Notes: generated by a model not told the origin, from the letters alone. Numbered from the stretch's first letter, positions 6,936 through 16,380 are shown. The stretch: 41,496 bases of DNA from Mesorhizobium sp. (GCF_024710845.1 NZ_JANJTZ010000020.1:1-41496), one strand, 5' to 3'. A program made the numbers and translations.

Positions 6936-8528
6936 TTATTCGGCAATGTCGACGCCGCTGAAGGCGTGATGGCCGAGGGGGCTCATCACGTAGCCGGAGA
7001 CCTTCTTCGACATCGGCATCACGACGACCGAGTGGTCGAGCGTGACCCACGGAGCCTCGCGCTTGAAGACCACCTGGGCCTCCTCGTAGAGCTTCGTGCG
7101 TTCGGCCTGATCGGTCGACAGCTTGGCGGCGTTGACGAGCTTGTCGAACTCCTCGTTGCACCACTGGGCGCGGTTGTTGCCGCCGACGGCGGCACAGCCG
7201 AGCAGGGTGTGGAGGAAGTTGTCCGGGTCGCCGTTGTCGCCGGTCCAGCCGAGGATCACCGCGCCGTCGCGGTCCTTGGCCTTCGAGCGCTCGAGATACT
7301 CGGCCCACTCGTAGGTCACGACCTCGGCGGTCACGCCGATGGCGGCGAGATCGGCCTGGATCACTTCCGCGGCGCGCCGCGCGTCGAGCATGTAGGGACG
7401 CGCGACCGGCATCGCCCAGACCTTCATCTTGAGGTCCTTGACGCCCGCGGCCTCGAGCGCGGCCTTGGCCGCGGCCGGGTCGTATTTGTCATCCTCGATC
7501 GCGTCGTTGTAGCCCCACATCGTCGGCGGCATCGGGTTCTTGGCGACCTGGGCGGCACCCTGGAACACGGCGTCGACGATCGCCTGCTTGTTGATCGCAC
7601 CCGCGATCGCCTTGCGGACTTCGGTCTTGTCGAACGGAGGCTGCAGCGTGTTGAAGGCGAGATAAGCGACGTTGAGGCCGGCCTCTTCCATCACCTGCAG
7701 GTTGGGGTCGGCCTTCATCGCGGCGACGTCGGCGGACGCCGGATAAGGCATCACGTGGCATTCGCCGGCCTGGAGCTTCTGGTAGCGCACCGAGGCTTCC
7801 TTGGTGATGGCGAAGACGAGGTCGTCGATCTTTTCCTTGCCCTTCCAGTAGTCGGGATTCGCCTTGTACTGGATGCGGGCGTCGAGCTGGTAGTCGACGA
7901 ACTGGAACGGACCGGTGCCGACCGGCTTCTGGTTCAGCTGTTCCTTGGTGTTAGCCTCGGCCAGCTTGTCGGCATATTCCTTCGAAACGATCGAGCCGAA
8001 GTCCATGCCGAGGTTGGTCAGGAACGGCGCTTCCTTCTGCTTCAGGACGAAGCGGACGGTCATGTCGTCAACCTTGTCGATCGACGCGATCAGGTCGGGC
8101 ATGCCCATGCCGGCGAAATACTCCCAGGCGCCACCGGTCACATACTGATTGTACGGATTGTCGGCCTTGAGCTGGCGCTCGAAGGAGAAGATCACGTCGT
8201 CCGCGTTCATGGTGCGGGTCGGCGTGAAGAAGTCGGTGGTCTGGAACTTGACGCCGGGACGCAGCTTGAAGGTGTACTGCAGGCCGTCGTCGGAGATCTC
8301 GTAGCTTTCGGCGAGGCCGGGCTCGATTTCGGTGGTGCCGGGCTTGAATTCCACCAGGCGGTTGTAAACCGGACGCGACGAGGCGTCGAAGGTGGTGCCG
8401 GCGGTGTAGAGGGCAGGGTCAAACCCTTCCGGTGAACCCTCCGAGCAGTAGACCAGCGTCTTTGCGCTGGCCGCGCCGCTCAAGACGGTTGCAGCCAGCA
8501 ACGCGGCCGCAAAACTCAGTTTCTTCAT
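6936..8528 (-). CDS. dppA: Periplasmic dipeptide/oligopeptide-binding protein
   Basis: A 530-residue substrate-binding protein (SBP family 5). The first 22 residues, MKKLSFAAALLAATVLSGAA then SA, form a signal peptide with cleavage likely before KTLVYCSEG. Family features include GSPEGFDPALYTAGTT, the Y.FKLRPGVKF..TD motif and the PVGTGPFQFVDY region. It should capture di- or oligopeptides in the periplasm and deliver them to DppBC. ATG 8528 is chosen because AGGGAGCG precedes it and the signal peptide begins there; a nine-codon extension is possible. It heads the operon; the 283-bp region upstream separates it from the divergent acyl-CoA ligase gene and must hold both promoters, which I could not assign confidently. 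Confidence 0.93.
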   Translation of the reverse strand: MKKLSFAAALLAATVLSGAASAKTLVYCSEGSPEGFDPALYTAGTTFDASSRPVYNRLVEFKPGTTEIEPGLAESYEISDDGLQYTFKLRPGVKFQTTDFFTPTRTMNADDVIFSFERQLKADNPYNQYVTGGAWEYFAGMGMPDLIASIDKVDDMTVRFVLKQKEAPFLTNLGMDFGSIVSKEYADKLAEANTKEQLNQKPVGTGPFQFVDYQLDARIQYKANPDYWKGKEKIDDLVFAITKEASVRYQKLQAGECHVMPYPASADVAAMKADPNLQVMEEAGLNVAYLAFNTLQPPFDKTEVRKAIAGAINKQAIVDAVFQGAAQVAKNPMPPTMWGYNDAIEDDKYDPAAAKAALEAAGVKDLKMKVWAMPVARPYMLDARRAAEVIQADLAAIGVTAEVVTYEWAEYLERSKAKDRDGAVILGWTGDNGDPDNFLHTLLGCAAVGGNNRAQWCNEEFDKLVNAAKLSTDQAERTKLYEEAQVVFKREAPWVTLDHSVVVMPMSKKVSGYVMSPLGHHAFSGVDIAE

Positions 8529-8811
8529 CAATGCGCTCCCTTTTTTATCGTCCAAGCCCCTCTAACAGGCTCGCGAACCCCCATATAAGCATCGAATTCG
8601 GGCCATTGGAACTCCCCTTCCGATAGCGTAGGGGAATGTTGGAGATTGTCTGGCAGACGGTCGGGCAACGAATTTCGCGACACTTGCGCGTATCGGCGAT
8701 CTCAACCTAGATACGTGCGAGGGGCAGGGCGCGCGGTTGGCGCAGTGTCCGAAAACTAATGACAAGAAGATTTCGCCGCCCATGTGCGCGGCGATGAGGA
8801 GGGACGAGACA

Positions 8812-10953
8812 ATGGCAAAAGCAGCAGGCAGGAAGCCGGCGGGAAAATCGACAGGCAATCCGGCGAAGTCCGAGGCGCCCGTAAGCGGGCTGGCGGCCCG
8901 CACCAAGCCGTCCGACATGAAGAAGCCGGTTGGGAAGGTTGCCGCGGCGCCGTCGAAGAGCCCTGCCAAGCCCGTTGCCGCCAAGGCGCCTGCCGCAGCG
9001 AAGACCGCCGCCCCGGCCAAGGCCGCGTCGGCTCCGGCCGCCGCGAAGCCCGCTGCGGCAAAGCCGGCGGCAGTGAAAACCCCCGCGGCCGCGAAACCGG
9101 CGGTTGCGAAACCGGCTGCAAAGGCTGCGCCGGCTACGAAACCCGCCGAGTCGTCGCCCGCCAAGGTCACGAAGGCGCCGTCTGCCGCGAAATCAGCGCC
9201 ATCCAAGCCCGCCGCAGAGCCTGCTCCCGCCGCCACTCCTGCGGCGAATCCCGGCGCCAAGGCGAAGCCCGCCGGCAAGCCTACGTCCGCCTCGAAGCCC
9301 TGGCTCGCCAGCTATCCCGGCATCATCCCGGCCGAGATTGGCCCTTTGGCCTACCAGTCGATCGGAGATCTCCTGGCGGACTCGGTGAAGAAGTTCTCCA
9401 CCCGTCCGGCCTTCACCTGCATGGACAAGACGCTGACCTATGCGCAGATCGGCGAGATGGCGCAGTCCTTCGCCGCCTTCCTCCAGTCGAAGGGACTGCA
9501 GAAAGGCGCGCGCGTCGCGATCATGATGCCCAACGTGCTGCAATACCCGATCGTGATGATGGCGGTGCTGCGCGCGGGCTACACGGTCGTCAACGTCAAC
9601 CCGCTCTACACGCCGCGTGAACTGGAGCACCAGCTCAAGGATTCCGGCGCCGAGGCGATCGTCATCCTCGAGAACTTCGCCCACACGCTGCAGGCGATCG
9701 TCGGCAAGACCAACGTCAAGCACGTCGTCGTGGCCGCGATGGGCGACCTGCTCGGCCTCAAGGGGCATATCGTCAATCTCGTCGTACGCCGCGTGAAGAA
9801 GCTGGTGCCGGCCTGGTCGCTGCCGGGGCACGTCAAGTTCAACGACGCACTGAAGGCCGGCAGCCGCGCCACTTTCAAGCCGGCGAAAGTGGCGCCGGAC
9901 GATGTCGCCTTCCTGCAATATACCGGCGGCACGACGGGCGTTTCGAAGGGCGCGACGCTGCTCCATCGCAATGTGCTCGCCAATGTCGCACAGAACGACG
10001 TCTGGGTGAAGACGGCCTACATCAAGCGGCCGGAACCGGACCGGCTGGTCTATGTCTGCGCCTTGCCGCTCTACCACATCTACGCGCTGACGGTGAATGC
10101 GCTGATGGGCATGCAGCAGGGGGCTCAGAACATCCTGATCCCCAATCCGCGCGACATTCCGTCCTTTGTGAAGGACCTGCAGAAGTATCCCGTCAACATC
10201 TTCCCGGGCCTGAACACGCTGTTCAACGCGCTGCTCAACAATCCCGACTTCCAGAAGCTCGATTTCAAGCCGCTGCTGTTGACCTTCGCCGGCGGCATGG
10301 CCGCGCAGAAGGCCGTGTCCGAACGGTGGCAGAAACTCACGGGCTGCGTCATCTCTGAAGGTTACGGCCTGTCGGAAACCTCGCCGGTGGCGACCGCCAA
10401 CCGCTTCGACGCGGACGAGTTCTCCGGCACGATCGGCATGCCGATTCCTTCGACCGAGATCGCGATCCGCGACGACGACGGCAACGACCTGCCACTGGGC
10501 GATGTCGGCGAAATCTGCATCAGGGGCCCGCAGGTGATGGCAGGCTACTGGAACCGTGCCGACGAAACGGCCAAGGTGATGACGCCTGACGGCTTCTTCA
10601 AGTCGGGCGACATGGGCTTCATGGACACGCGCGGCTATATCAAGATCGTCGACCGCAAGAAGGACATGATCCTGGTCTCCGGATTCAACGTCTATCCGAA
10701 CGAGATCGAAGACGTGGCCGCCACCCATCCCGGCGTGCTGGAATGCGCCGCGATCGGTGTGCCGGACGAGAAGTCGGGTGAAACGCCGAAGCTGTTCGTG
10801 GTCAAGAAGGATCCTGCGCTGACGGCGGAAGCCTTGCAGAAGTATCTCCGCGAGAACCTGACCGGCTACAAGGTGCCGAAGTTCATCGAGTTCCGCACCG
10901 ATCTGCCGAAGACGAACGTCGGCAAGATCCTGCGCCGTGAACTGAGGGGCTGA
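8812..10953 (+). CDS. fadD: Long-chain acyl-CoA ligase with histone-like N-terminal extension
   Basis: This 713-residue AMP-forming ligase would activate fatty acids as acyl-CoA. The ANL enzyme starts near residue 162 (KPWLASYPGIIPAEIGPLAY). It shows the P-loop YTGGTTGVSKGATL (about 368-381), GYGLSETSPV, the SGDMGF hinge region, the fatty-acid signature DRKKDMILVSGFNVYPNEIE and the C-terminal catalytic lysine in TNVGKILRREL. The first ~160 residues are low-complexity Ala/Lys/Pro repeats (AAKPAAAKPAAVKTPAAAKP) resembling histone H1 or phasin tails, so the protein is well over 100 residues longer than ordinary FadD. ATG 8812 follows GAGGAGGGACGAGACA. The extension lies in frame after this strong site, so it is probably translated. 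The gene stands alone, divergent from dppA. Confidence 0.92.
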   Translation: MAKAAGRKPAGKSTGNPAKSEAPVSGLAARTKPSDMKKPVGKVAAAPSKSPAKPVAAKAPAAAKTAAPAKAASAPAAAKPAAAKPAAVKTPAAAKPAVAKPAAKAAPATKPAESSPAKVTKAPSAAKSAPSKPAAEPAPAATPAANPGAKAKPAGKPTSASKPWLASYPGIIPAEIGPLAYQSIGDLLADSVKKFSTRPAFTCMDKTLTYAQIGEMAQSFAAFLQSKGLQKGARVAIMMPNVLQYPIVMMAVLRAGYTVVNVNPLYTPRELEHQLKDSGAEAIVILENFAHTLQAIVGKTNVKHVVVAAMGDLLGLKGHIVNLVVRRVKKLVPAWSLPGHVKFNDALKAGSRATFKPAKVAPDDVAFLQYTGGTTGVSKGATLLHRNVLANVAQNDVWVKTAYIKRPEPDRLVYVCALPLYHIYALTVNALMGMQQGAQNILIPNPRDIPSFVKDLQKYPVNIFPGLNTLFNALLNNPDFQKLDFKPLLLTFAGGMAAQKAVSERWQKLTGCVISEGYGLSETSPVATANRFDADEFSGTIGMPIPSTEIAIRDDDGNDLPLGDVGEICIRGPQVMAGYWNRADETAKVMTPDGFFKSGDMGFMDTRGYIKIVDRKKDMILVSGFNVYPNEIEDVAATHPGVLECAAIGVPDEKSGETPKLFVVKKDPALTAEALQKYLRENLTGYKVPKFIEFRTDLPKTNVGKILRRELRG

Positions 10954-10982
10954 TCGCTCCTCATTCGGGAATGCGGTGCGGG

Positions 10983-11046
10983 CCTTGAGCTGTGTCAAGG
11001 CGCGGCAAGCTGTCATCCGTCATCGTGACCAAATGATGGATGACAG
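10983..11046 (+). promoter_or_regulatory. Two successive inverted repeats before a small gene
   Basis: CCTTGA (10983-10988) pairs with TCAAGG (10995-11000). Ten bases further on, a 14-base arm CTGTCATCCGTCAT (11010-11023) pairs with ATGATGGATGACAG (11033-11046) with one G-U pair. The second hairpin ends nine bases before the ATG at 11056. Neither is followed by a T-run, so they look more like an operator or 5'-leader structure than a standard terminator for fadD, although a terminator role for the pair is possible. Confidence 0.5.
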
Positions 11047-11055
11047 GACAAAGCC

Positions 11056-11235
11056 ATGAACAGGGAATGGCACGCGGCGCACCGCCTTCCACGGAATGCC
11101 ACCCTCGAGGAACGGCTCGTATGGCACCGCGACCACGCGGAAAACTGCAACTGCCGGGAATCACCCGAGCACATCAAGCGTGAACTCGAAAAGCGCGGCA
11201 TGCTTCCGCGCCGGGCGCCCGGCAAGGAAAGCTGA
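11056..11235 (+). CDS. Small conserved-looking hypothetical protein
   Basis: A 59-residue protein begins MNREWHAAHRLPRNATLEER and continues with LVWHRDHAENCNCRESPEHI to a TGA at 11233-11235. It is rich in His, Arg, Glu and has a CNC pair. I recall similar short proteins of the form MN.EWHA.H.LPKNATLEERI.WH.EHA..C.CR in many proteobacteria, where they remain uncharacterised; a metal-binding role is only a guess from the His/Cys content. AGGACAAAG gives a ribosome site. It ends five bases before the hydrolase ATG, which suggests coupling. Confidence 0.72.
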   Translation: MNREWHAAHRLPRNATLEERLVWHRDHAENCNCRESPEHIKRELEKRGMLPRRAPGKES

Positions 11236-11240
11236 CGTCC

Positions 11241-12203
11241 ATGCCGTCCCGCCGTACATTCATCCTGGGGGCGGTCGCCGCAGGCGCCCTGGCGGGCGGC
11301 GGGCTGGCCACCGTGTCGTTCCGGAAGTCGCTCACGGCCGCGGAGGATCGGGTTTCCGTCGGCAGTTCCACGTTCGAGGCCAGCTATGGCACGATGGAAT
11401 GGGCCGAGGCAGGCACCGGCACGCCGCTCCTCATGATCCACGGCACGGGCGGCGGCTTCGACCAGGGTCTGGCCTTCGGCAGACGCCTCAGCGCCGGCGG
11501 CTTCCGCGTCATCGCGCCCTCGCGCTTCGGCTACCTGCGCAGTGACTATCCCGACGATCCGAGTTCCGCACGGCAGGCCGACGTCTTCGTCGAACTGCTC
11601 GACCATCTCGGTATCGACAGGATTCCGATCGTCGGCGGCTCGGCCGGCGCGCTGTCCGCGATCGAGTTCGCAATCCGACACCCCGACCGGTGCAGCGGGC
11701 TGATCGCCCTCGTGCCGGCCACCTACGCCCCGGAGCGCCCAAGTCTATGGCAGATGACCCGGTGGCAGGAGCGCCTCATGCGGGCGATGCTGGAATGGGA
11801 CTCGCTGTTCTGGGCCGCGCTCAACGTCTCGCCCGACACGATGATCGGTACGATGCTGGCGACCGACCCCGCGCTCGTCGCGGCGGCTTCGGCTGACGAG
11901 AAGGCGCGCGTTCACGAGATATTGTCGATCATCCAGCCGCTCAGTCGGCGCAGCCGCGGCCTTATGAACGATGCGCGCCTCGCTTCCGATCCCGCCCCGT
12001 CGGATCTTCGCCGCATCTCGGCCCCCACGCTCGCCATTTCCGTCGAGGATGACCGTTTCGGCACCGCCGACGCGGCCCGTTACCTCGCGCGCGAGGTCGC
12101 CGGCGCGCGCCTGGTCATCTACCCGCAGGGCGGCCATGTCTGGGTCGGCCATGACGAACAACTCGCTGCGGAAATCGCCGCGTTTGTCCGGTCTTTGGGA
12201 TAA
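11241..12203 (+). CDS. Alpha/beta hydrolase with N-terminal export signal
   Basis: A 320-residue alpha/beta-fold hydrolase. The N-terminus MPSRRTFILGAVAAGALAGG resembles a Tat-type signal (RRTF followed by a hydrophobic stretch), so export is likely. The oxyanion-region HGTGGGFDQ, the nucleophile elbow GGSAG (Ser134), a probable acid in EDDRFG (Asp271) and His299 in GGHVWVGH give a complete triad. Substrate is unknown; the family includes esterases and haloperoxidase-like enzymes. AAGGAAAGC in the preceding small gene is the ribosome site for ATG 11241. The gene ends three bases before the convergent phosphatase gene. Confidence 0.85.
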   Translation: MPSRRTFILGAVAAGALAGGGLATVSFRKSLTAAEDRVSVGSSTFEASYGTMEWAEAGTGTPLLMIHGTGGGFDQGLAFGRRLSAGGFRVIAPSRFGYLRSDYPDDPSSARQADVFVELLDHLGIDRIPIVGGSAGALSAIEFAIRHPDRCSGLIALVPATYAPERPSLWQMTRWQERLMRAMLEWDSLFWAALNVSPDTMIGTMLATDPALVAAASADEKARVHEILSIIQPLSRRSRGLMNDARLASDPAPSDLRRISAPTLAISVEDDRFGTADAARYLAREVAGARLVIYPQGGHVWVGHDEQLAAEIAAFVRSLG

Positions 12204-12206
12204 GCC

Positions 12207-12923
12207 TCAGTTCGCGTTCGAGGCGAGGTAGGCCGGCAGGTCGGCCACCGAGCCGAGGATTGCATCCGCCCGCGCCCGCGTGAATGTGTCCCGCGTCCCG
12301 GTGCCCGACAGCACGCCGATCGAGAGCCCGCAGCCGGCATTGTGCGCCATCTCGATGTCATGGCCGTTGTCACCGATGATCGCGACCTCCGAAGGCGACA
12401 GGCCGGTGAGATCGCAGAAGGCGAGCACCGTGTCGGGAGCGGGCTTTGGCCGCGCCACCGCATCGTAACCGTAGGCGGCGTCGAACATGCTGGCGATGCC
12501 GAGCATCAGGATGGTCTGCTGTGCGCCCGCGGTCGAGTCGTTGGTGGCGACGCCCATACGGTATCCGCCCTGGTGCAGGGTGGCGAGCGCGTCCCTGACA
12601 CCGGCGACGGCCACCGCCTTGGCGGCGCCGTTGACCGCCGTGATGCCGTTGAAGCGCGTGACGATCTCCCGGCGCAGCGTCGGCTCGGTATCGGGGTACC
12701 AGAGCGCCACGACGTCGGCATTGGTGCCGGCCGCGAAGACGGAATCCGGGACGAAGTGCTTCGCTTTGAAGTCGTAGCCCGCCTCCGTCATCAATTGATC
12801 TGCCTTGTGACGGTCGCCGCCGGCCGCCTCCAGCGCCAGCATGTCGCCGATCGAGAACCATGTGCGGTCGAAGTCGACCAGTGTCCCGTCCTTGTCGAAC
12901 AGGATTCCCCGGATGCGCGCCAC
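12207..12923 (-). CDS. HAD-family phosphatase, phosphoglycolate phosphatase-like
   Basis: A 238-residue haloacid dehalogenase-like phosphatase. Motif I is FDKDGTLVDFD (nucleophile Asp10, acid Asp12), motif II GVATNDST, motif III a lysine in RPKPAPDT and motif IV IIGDNGHDIEMA. The cap inserted after motif I is helical, the Gph/PgmB subclass. It may clear phosphoglycolate or another small phosphate ester. It starts with GTG at 12923, preceded by CGGAGGAATAGATC inside the end of pgi, only three bases after the pgi stop, so the two genes are translationally linked and the phosphatase probably acts in sugar-phosphate metabolism. The exact substrate is inference. Confidence 0.86.
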   Translation of the reverse strand: MARIRGILFDKDGTLVDFDRTWFSIGDMLALEAAGGDRHKADQLMTEAGYDFKAKHFVPDSVFAAGTNADVVALWYPDTEPTLRREIVTRFNGITAVNGAAKAVAVAGVRDALATLHQGGYRMGVATNDSTAGAQQTILMLGIASMFDAAYGYDAVARPKPAPDTVLAFCDLTGLSPSEVAIIGDNGHDIEMAHNAGCGLSIGVLSGTGTRDTFTRARADAILGSVADLPAYLASNAN

Positions 12924-12926
12924 GAT

Positions 12927-14570
12927 CTATTCCTCCGCCGTCAAGGCATGGATATGCGCAATGAGGCCCGCCGTCGACGCGTCGCGTCCCGCGGCCGAAA
13001 CCTTGCCCTCCACGACCGGCAACAGCCCGGTAGCGAGTTCCTTGCCGAGTTCGACGCCCCACTGGTCGAAGGCGTTGATGCCGAATAGGACGGCTTCCAC
13101 GAATACGCGATGCTCGTAGAGCGCCACGAGGCGGCCGAGCGCGAACGGATCGAGCTTGTCGTAGACAATGGTCATGGACGGCCGATTGCCCGAAAACACC
13201 CGGTGCGGCGCAATCGTCTCCGCCTTTGCCTTGTCCATTCCCGCCTTGAGGAGCTGCGCGCGCGCTTCGTCCAGCGTCCGGCCGCGCATCAGCGCCTCGG
13301 ACTGGGCGAGGCAGTTGGCGACGAGCAGCGCGTGGTGATGCGAAAGCTCCGGCTCGAATCCTTCCGCCGCGACGATGAACTCGACCGGGATCGCGTCGGT
13401 CCCCTGGTGCAGCAACTGGAAGAATGCGTGTTGGCCGTTGGTGCCAGGTTCGCCGAAGACGAGCGGTCCCGTCGGCGTCGTCACGGGCTTGCCGTCGATC
13501 GTCACGCCCTTGCCGTTCGATTCCATGTCGAGCTGCTGCAGGTAGGCAGGCAGTCGCAGAAGGCGCTGGTCGTAGGGGATGACGGCGCGCGCCGGATAGC
13601 CGCAGATCACCCGATGCCACCAGCCGACGAGACCGAGTATGGCGGGAAGGTTCTCGGAGATCGGCGCAGTGCGGAAATGCTCGTCCATCGCGTGCGCCCC
13701 GGCGAGGAAGCGGCGGAAGTTCTCCGGGCCGATGGCGATCATGATCGGCAGGCCGATCGCCGACCACAGCGAGTAGCGCCCGCCGACCCAGTCCCAGAAG
13801 CCGAAGACGCGCTCCTCCGGAATGCCGAAGGCGGCCGCCTTGTCGACCGCCGTCGAGACGGCGGCGAAGTGGAGCGCGGCGAGATCGGCTCCCACGACCG
13901 ACTGCACCCAGGCCTTGGCCGTCTGGGCATTGGTCATCGTCTCGATCGTCGTGAAGGTCTTGGAAGCGACGATGAAGAACGTCGTCTCCGGGTCAAGCGG
14001 CTTGAGCACGTCGGAGATATGCGCGCCATCGACATTCGAGACGAAGTGCACGCGCGGCCCGTCGTGGAAGGGCGCCAGCGCTAATACCGCCATCTGCGGG
14101 CCGAGGTCCGAGCCGCCGATGCCGATATTTACGATATCGGTGATCTTCCTGCCGGTCGCACCCTTGGTGCGGCCCGAACGGATGCTGACGGCGAAAGCAC
14201 AAACGGCGTCGAGTACGGCGTTGACATCGCCGGCCACTTTCGACCGCCCGTCCGGGACGCCCGCCGCCGCGCCGCGCAGCGCCACGTGGAGCACCGCGCG
14301 CCCTTCAGTGAGATTGATCGGCTCGCCGGCGAACATCGCCGCGCGCTTTCCATCCAGGTCGGCCGCGGTGGCCGCCAGTTCCAGCAATGCCATGGTTCGC
14401 GCGTCGACCGCGCATTTCGACCAGTCGAGAAGAAGGTCGTCGAAGGTAAGCGAATACGCCCCGAACCGGCCGGGGTCGGCTCGAAAGGCCGCTCGCATGT
14501 CCTTCGGCGCGCCGTCGGCGCGATGGCGGCGAAGCGCCTCGATCGATTCGTGCAGTGCCGCCTTGGTCAA
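12927..14570 (-). CDS. pgi: Glucose-6-phosphate isomerase
   Basis: This enzyme interconverts glucose-6-phosphate and fructose-6-phosphate in the cytoplasm. Clear signatures are [33 protein letters not shown], the [18 protein letters not shown] signature, ESNGKGV with the catalytic Glu, HQGTD with the catalytic His, and [14 protein letters not shown] with the catalytic Lys. No ATG fits the N-terminus: the frame stays open to a TTG at 14648. I chose the internal TTG at 14570 ([13 protein letters not shown]), giving 547 residues, near the usual ~540, because the part upstream looks unlike the family. The ribosome site is weak, so the start is uncertain by up to 26 codons. Confidence 0.95.
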   Translation of the reverse strand: MTKAALHESIEALRRHRADGAPKDMRAAFRADPGRFGAYSLTFDDLLLDWSKCAVDARTMALLELAATAADLDGKRAAMFAGEPINLTEGRAVLHVALRGAAAGVPDGRSKVAGDVNAVLDAVCAFAVSIRSGRTKGATGRKITDIVNIGIGGSDLGPQMAVLALAPFHDGPRVHFVSNVDGAHISDVLKPLDPETTFFIVASKTFTTIETMTNAQTAKAWVQSVVGADLAALHFAAVSTAVDKAAAFGIPEERVFGFWDWVGGRYSLWSAIGLPIMIAIGPENFRRFLAGAHAMDEHFRTAPISENLPAILGLVGWWHRVICGYPARAVIPYDQRLLRLPAYLQQLDMESNGKGVTIDGKPVTTPTGPLVFGEPGTNGQHAFFQLLHQGTDAIPVEFIVAAEGFEPELSHHHALLVANCLAQSEALMRGRTLDEARAQLLKAGMDKAKAETIAPHRVFSGNRPSMTIVYDKLDPFALGRLVALYEHRVFVEAVLFGINAFDQWGVELGKELATGLLPVVEGKVSAAGRDASTAGLIAHIHALTAEE

Positions 14571-14649
14571 CGTACGCCCCGGTCTGGTGGTCTTTGCGCG
14601 CAAGCTACCTTGCCGCAGGGTGTTATTCCACTTCTCAAGCTGGCCCAAT

Positions 14650-14704
14650 TGTCACAATAGCTGACAAGAACGTGGCTTAAGTGATTGTGCCAGCCTTGCT
14701 GACA
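14650..14704 (+). promoter_or_regulatory. Candidate MocR operator region
   Basis: Between pgi and the divergent mocR-type gene lie two direct copies of GCTGACA (14660-14666 and 14698-14704) 38 bp apart, and a palindrome TGTCA-N7-TGACA (14650-14666) overlapping the first. MocR-family regulators often bind direct or inverted repeats in their own promoters. The assignment to this regulator is inference from position. Confidence 0.35.
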
Positions 14705-14746
14705 TGTTAGTTCCAGAGTAGGCTTGCCGCAGAGAGGAAGTCAGCC

Positions 14747-16240
14747 ATGTCGTCGCGAAACGATGCCGCCATCTGGTCCGGCCTGTTCACCATATCGGCC
14801 GAATCCGGCCAGACGCTCCAGGCCCAGATCCGCCAGGCAATCGTCGCGGCCATCCTGGACAGGCAGATCGCGGCCTCCATGCCGCTGCCGTCCTGCCGGA
14901 TTCTGGCCGAGAAACTCGGCGTCGCCCGCGGCACCGTGGTGCTCGCATTCCAGCAACTGGTCGACCAGGGCTTCCTGATCGCGCGCGAGCGCCGTGGCCA
15001 TTTCGTCAATCCGGAAGTGCTGGCGATGCCGGCCCGCGGTCCGCACAAGCACGCCGACAACCAGGACGGCGTCGACTGGAAGGCGCGCCGCAAGATCACG
15101 CCGAGCGAGCTTCCAAGGCCGAGCAAGCAGGGCAACTGGATCAAGTCGTCCTATCCGTTCGTCTACGGCCAGTTCGATCCGGCGCTGTTTCCGACTGCGG
15201 AATGGCGCGAATGCAACCGAATGGCGCTGGCCGTGCTCGAGATCCGCAACTGGGCGGCGGACATGGTCGACCAGGACGATCCGGCGCTGATCGAGCAGAT
15301 CCAGGCACGGCTCCTGCCGCGGCGCGGCATCTTCGCCAATCCCGACGAGATCATCATCACGCTGGGCGCCCAGAACGCGCTCTACATGCTGGCGACGCTG
15401 CTGATGTCGAAGGGCACCAAAGTGGCGATGGAGAACCCGGGCTATCCGGACGCGCGCAGCGTTTTCCGCCTGGCCGGCGCCGAGATCGTGCCGGTGCCGG
15501 TCGACAAGGACGGGCTCAAGGTCGGCCAGATCCCGGCCGATTGCGGCTTCGTCTTCACGACGCCCAGCCACCATTGCCCCACGATGGTGTCGCTGAGCCC
15601 GGAACGCCGCGCCCAGCTTCTCGCGGATGCGACGCGCAACAACCAGATCATCATCGAGGACGGCTACGACAGCCAGCTCGTCGACGAGGCGCCGCAGCAG
15701 GCGCTGAAGAGCATCGACCGCTCCGGCCGCGTCGTCTATGTCGGCTCGATGTCGAAGACGCTCGCCCCCGGCTTGCGCCTCGGCTACATCGTCGCCTCCG
15801 CCGACCTGATCGCGGAACTGAGGGCGCTGCGCCGCTTCATGCTGCGGCACCCGCCGGCCAACAACCAGCGCGCCGTGGCGCTGTTCCTGTCGCTCGGCCA
15901 TCACGAGGCGCTGGTGCGCAAGCTCTCCGGCGCGTTCAGCGAGCGCCGCAAGCGCCTGATTCAGGCGGTGTCGGCCTTCCTGCCCGAATGGAAGTCTTCG
16001 CCCGCAACAGGGGGCACGTCGCTGTGGCTGGAAGGACCAGCCGGCGTCAATGCTTCGGCGCTGGCCGAAATGGCAGCGACGCGCAGCGTGCTGATCGAGG
16101 CCGGCGACCGTTTCTACGACGGCGCGTCGCGGCCGACGAATTTCCTGCGTCTCGGTTTTTCGTCGATCGCGCTCCAGCACATAGAGCCCGGAATCCGCGA
16201 ACTCGCGACAGCCGCTGGCCGGCGTCCCGCCGCGGCGTGA
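14747..16240 (+). CDS. MocR-type transcriptional regulator (GntR DNA-binding plus aminotransferase domain)
   Basis: A 497-residue fusion regulator. Residues ~20-85 are a GntR winged helix (QAQIRQAIVAAILDRQI, LPSCRILAEKLGVARGTVVL, FQQLVDQGFL). After a linker comes a fold-type I aminotransferase domain with the PLP-lysine in SMSKTLAPGLRLGY (Lys337) and the Asp of IIEDGYDSQL. Such proteins (GabR, PdxR, TauR) sense amino compounds or PLP and normally activate a neighbouring gene. AGAGGAAGTCAGCC precedes ATG 14747. Its likely targets are itself and the MttB-like methyltransferase 140 bp downstream on the same strand. The effector is unknown. Confidence 0.93.
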   Translation: MSSRNDAAIWSGLFTISAESGQTLQAQIRQAIVAAILDRQIAASMPLPSCRILAEKLGVARGTVVLAFQQLVDQGFLIARERRGHFVNPEVLAMPARGPHKHADNQDGVDWKARRKITPSELPRPSKQGNWIKSSYPFVYGQFDPALFPTAEWRECNRMALAVLEIRNWAADMVDQDDPALIEQIQARLLPRRGIFANPDEIIITLGAQNALYMLATLLMSKGTKVAMENPGYPDARSVFRLAGAEIVPVPVDKDGLKVGQIPADCGFVFTTPSHHCPTMVSLSPERRAQLLADATRNNQIIIEDGYDSQLVDEAPQQALKSIDRSGRVVYVGSMSKTLAPGLRLGYIVASADLIAELRALRRFMLRHPPANNQRAVALFLSLGHHEALVRKLSGAFSERRKRLIQAVSAFLPEWKSSPATGGTSLWLEGPAGVNASALAEMAATRSVLIEAGDRFYDGASRPTNFLRLGFSSIALQHIEPGIRELATAAGRRPAAA

Positions 16241-16380
16241 TCTGGATCAATCTGCGGCGTTCTGTGGCCTAAGAACTGGACTTCCCGACACTCATCGGGC
16301 GGAGCAAGACTGATACTCATGTGAACGCGCGGCAGCACGGCAAGGATAAGCCGGCGCCGCGAGGAACCGGGGAACCAGTC

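Noticed and set aside
6894-8435. A 513-codon plus-strand open frame opposite dppA
   Set aside because: It mirrors the dppA codon pattern, has odd His/Arg/Val-rich composition, no ribosome site or domain; a shadow of high GC.
8950-9290. Repetitive DNA that might be a CRISPR or tandem array
   Set aside because: It is the coding repeat of the Ala/Lys/Pro tail in fadD; units vary in length and there are no spacers.
9193-11016. A 607-codon minus-strand frame opposite fadD
   Set aside because: Arg/His/Asp-rich shadow of fadD; no start signal and no domain.
14571-14648. Longer pgi N-terminus from TTG 14648
   Set aside because: No ribosome site and the extra 26 residues do not resemble the start of glucose-6-phosphate isomerases; kept only as an alternative.
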